Part shown: in pieces, positions 8,610 through 10,228 of the stretch
How the letters are laid out: every line of letters begins with the position of its first letter
Numbering within the stretch: position 1 is the stretch's first letter
NCBI GenBank assembly: GCA_002720285.1
Contig: PBHT01000015.1
Span: 1 to 10,228, forward strand
DNA: 10,228 nucleotides
Source: Acidobacteriota bacterium
GTDB taxonomy: Bacteria > Acidobacteriota > Vicinamibacteria > Vicinamibacterales > UBA823
Direction of reading: 5' to 3'
Notes under the pieces: model-generated
What the model was told of the DNA's origin: nothing
Databases searched by the model: none
The model's input: only the letters and a program-made list of their open reading frames with translations
Program-made: the position numbers and the translations under genes

Positions 8610-8614
8610 ATCCA
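8600..8614 (-). promoter_or_regulatory. Weak candidate sigma54 promoter for the 101-residue gene
   Basis: The minus strand reads TGGATTACAGGTTGC. TGG and TTGC are present with the required ten bases between GG and GC, but the fourth base is A instead of C and the ACG part is missing. Transcription would start near 8589, about 29 bases before the start codon and upstream of AAGGAG. The geometry is good and the match only partial. Confidence 0.3.
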
Positions 8615-8792
8615 CGCCTGCGCTCGCCACGCGAGAGGAAGATGGAAACCATCAATCGCTCATTTGTATCTGAGATCACGATAGGACGAGCGCATTCTAA
8701 ACGGGGGATCTAGGAGTGTCAAGCCAGGTTATTTGAGAGTGGTCGTAAGGCAGCTTAGTCAGGGCAGTAACTGCATTACAATGCGAGGCGGT

Positions 8793-10228
8793 ATGACTGT
8801 TTCGGCGTGTCGTCCAGAAGATTTTGTCGATTGGGAGCCTAATCGCGATCTCGGGGTGCCAGGGAAATTTCCGTTTACCCGAGGTATCCACACTGAGATG
8901 TACCGGCGGCAGCTCTGGACCATGCGTCAGTACGCCGGCTTCGGCACCGCCGCCGAGTCCAACGCACGCTACCGCTACCTCCTCGAACAAGGTGTTACAG
9001 GTCTGAGTGTCGCGTTCGATTTGCCTACACAGGTCGGCTATGACTCTGATCATCGGCTCGCGGCGGGCGAGGTGGGGCGGGTTGGTGTCGCGATCGACTC
9101 ACTGGAGGACATGCTCGACCTTTTCGACGGAATTCAACTTGATCAAGTAACAACGTCGATGACGATCAATGCGACAGCGTGTATTCTGCTCGCACTGTAC
9201 GTAGCGGTGGCGCGCCGACGGAGCGTACCCATTCACAAACTCGGTGGCACCATCCAAAATGACATCCTTAAGGAGTACGTCGCGCGTGGAACTTACATCT
9301 TTCCACCACGGGCATCCCTTCGGATCGTCACCGATATTTTTGCTTATTGCGCGAAAGAACTTCCACGCTGGCACACAATCTCAATCAGTGGCTATCACAT
9401 CCGTGAGGCTGGCTCGACAGCGACCCAAGAAGTAGCGTTTACATTCGCACATGCGATCTCGTACGTAGAGGCTGCTGTTGCAGCAGGATTGGACGTTAAC
9501 CAGTTCGGTCAACGGCTTTCGTTCTTCTTCGCCTCACATAACGACGTTCTGGAAGAGGTAGCAAAGTTTCGTGCGGCCCGCCGTCTCTGGGCACGCCTGA
9601 TGCATAATCGGTTTGGCACCACCAATCCAGATGCAGAAAAACTACGGTTTCATACGCAAACAGCGGGAAGTACGCTAACCGCTCTGCAGCCGGACAATAA
9701 TTCCGTCCGTGTCGCCCTGCAAGCTCTCGCAGCTGTATTAGGAGGCACCCAGTCACTCCACTGCAATGCCCGTGACGAAGCTCTCGGTCTGCCGACAGAG
9801 GAATCGGCGAGACTGGCGCTCCGCACCCAGCAGATTCTCGCGTCAGAAACCGGTATCGCCAGCACGGTGGATCCGGTTGCAGGAGCTTATGCCGTCGAAC
9901 AACGGACTTCGGAAATCGAAGCCGAGGCTAAAACGATACTCAACAAGATCGATGAACAAGGCGGCACCTTAGCTGCGATCGAAGCGGGTACTGTGCAACG
10001 AGAGATTCACGAGTCCGCATACCGAGAGCAACAAGCGATCGAGAGCGGCAAGCAGATCATCGTCGGGGTCAATCGCTTCACCGAGGGCAACGCGCCTACC
10101 ATCACTGGTCTGCAGGTAGACCCCAGCATTGAGCAAATACAAATAGGGAGGGTGCGTCGTCACCGTGAACGTCGTGACAACGCTCGCCATCAAACCGCTC
10201 TCAACGCTGTGGGCGCCACGGCGCGTGG
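8793..10228 (+). CDS. B12-dependent methylmalonyl-CoA mutase large subunit (3' end outside window)
   Basis: The first 478 residues are seen of the substrate-binding TIM-barrel subunit of a B12-dependent acyl-CoA mutase, which interconverts methylmalonyl-CoA and succinyl-Co[65 protein letters not shown] and [13 protein letters not shown] are all family motifs. By alignment to the Propionibacterium enzyme (offset 42), Y47 matches Y89, R165 matches R207, and Y201/H202 match Y243/H244. Isobutyryl-CoA mutases carry Phe and Gln at the first two positions, so methylmalonyl-CoA is the favoured substrate, although the general sequence style is ICM-like. The final residues ([10 protein letters not shown] onward, then a basic helical stretch) match the end of the barrel. 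A B12-binding domain is not seen and is probably a separate subunit downstream. ATG 8793 has GAGG 4 bases upstream; an in-frame ATG at 8781 lacks one. Confidence 0.93.
   Translation, partial: MTVSACRPEDFVDWEPNRDLGVPGKFPFTRGIHTEMYRRQLWTMRQYAGFGTAAESNARYRYLLEQGVTGLSVAFDLPTQVGYDSDHRLAAGEVGRVGVAIDSLEDMLDLFDGIQLDQVTTSMTINATACILLALYVAVARRRSVPIHKLGGTIQNDILKEYVARGTYIFPPRASLRIVTDIFAYCAKELPRWHTISISGYHIREAGSTATQEVAFTFAHAISYVEAAVAAGLDVNQFGQRLSFFFASHNDVLEEVAKFRAARRLWARLMHNRFGTTNPDAEKLRFHTQTAGSTLTALQPDNNSVRVALQALAAVLGGTQSLHCNARDEALGLPTEESARLALRTQQILASETGIASTVDPVAGAYAVEQRTSEIEAEAKTILNKIDEQGGTLAAIEAGTVQREIHESAYREQQAIESGKQIIVGVNRFTEGNAPTITGLQVDPSIEQIQIGRVRRHRERRDNARHQTALNAVGATAR

Noticed and set aside
8623..8635. 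CTCGC-CAC-GCGAG hairpin in the intergenic region as a terminator
   Set aside because: The stem is only 5 bp with a 3-base loop and no T-run follows on either strand.
8777..8782. TACAAT as a -10 box for the acyl-CoA mutase gene
   Set aside because: It lies only 10 bases before the start codon, no -35 matches upstream, and its predicted start would remove the GAGG ribosome binding site. A near-leaderless transcript is possible but not supported.

Overview
The window reads as chromosomal DNA of a bacterium with moderate GC content, with dense, conventional gene packing. No tRNA, rRNA, CRISPR array, insertion sequence or phage gene was recognised. The protein styles suggest Acidobacteriota or a neighbouring phylum: a PDZ multi-membrane-span histidine kinase paired with an NtrC-type regulator, a secreted beta-rich protein ending in a TRDVxFxV-like strand, and a stand-alone acyl-CoA mutase large subunit. 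This assignment rests on remembered resemblance and is only tentative.

Left region (1-5144, all minus strand, so transcription runs right to left). Four genes follow each other in one direction: a 366-residue exported protein (possible lipoprotein), a 102-residue exported small protein, a large PDZ/multi-TM/GAF/PAS histidine kinase, and a sigma54-dependent NtrC-family response regulator cut by the left edge. The regulator still shows its phospho-acceptor Asp, Walker A and GAFTGA motifs. In front of the first gene is a strong match to a sigma54 -24/-12 promoter, placed so that the transcript would start about 20 bases before the start codon. Two inverted repeats lie about 95 and 165 bp upstream of that predicted start. 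The simplest reading is a self-contained envelope-sensing cassette whose regulator may activate its own operon from these sites.

Middle region (5145-8250, plus strand). Enolase and cofactor-independent phosphoglycerate mutase form a two-gene lower-glycolysis operon, preceded by an extended -10 promoter. An 18-bp perfect palindrome lies in the enolase leader and may be shared with the divergent operon.

Right region (8255-10228). A conserved-looking 101-residue protein of unknown function lies on the minus strand and converges with the mutase gene, with only 4 bp between their stop codons. It has an excellent Shine-Dalgarno sequence and a second, weaker sigma54-like element. Diverging from it is the large (substrate-binding) subunit of a B12-dependent acyl-CoA mutase. 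It keeps the Tyr and Arg expected of methylmalonyl-CoA mutase and runs off the right edge.
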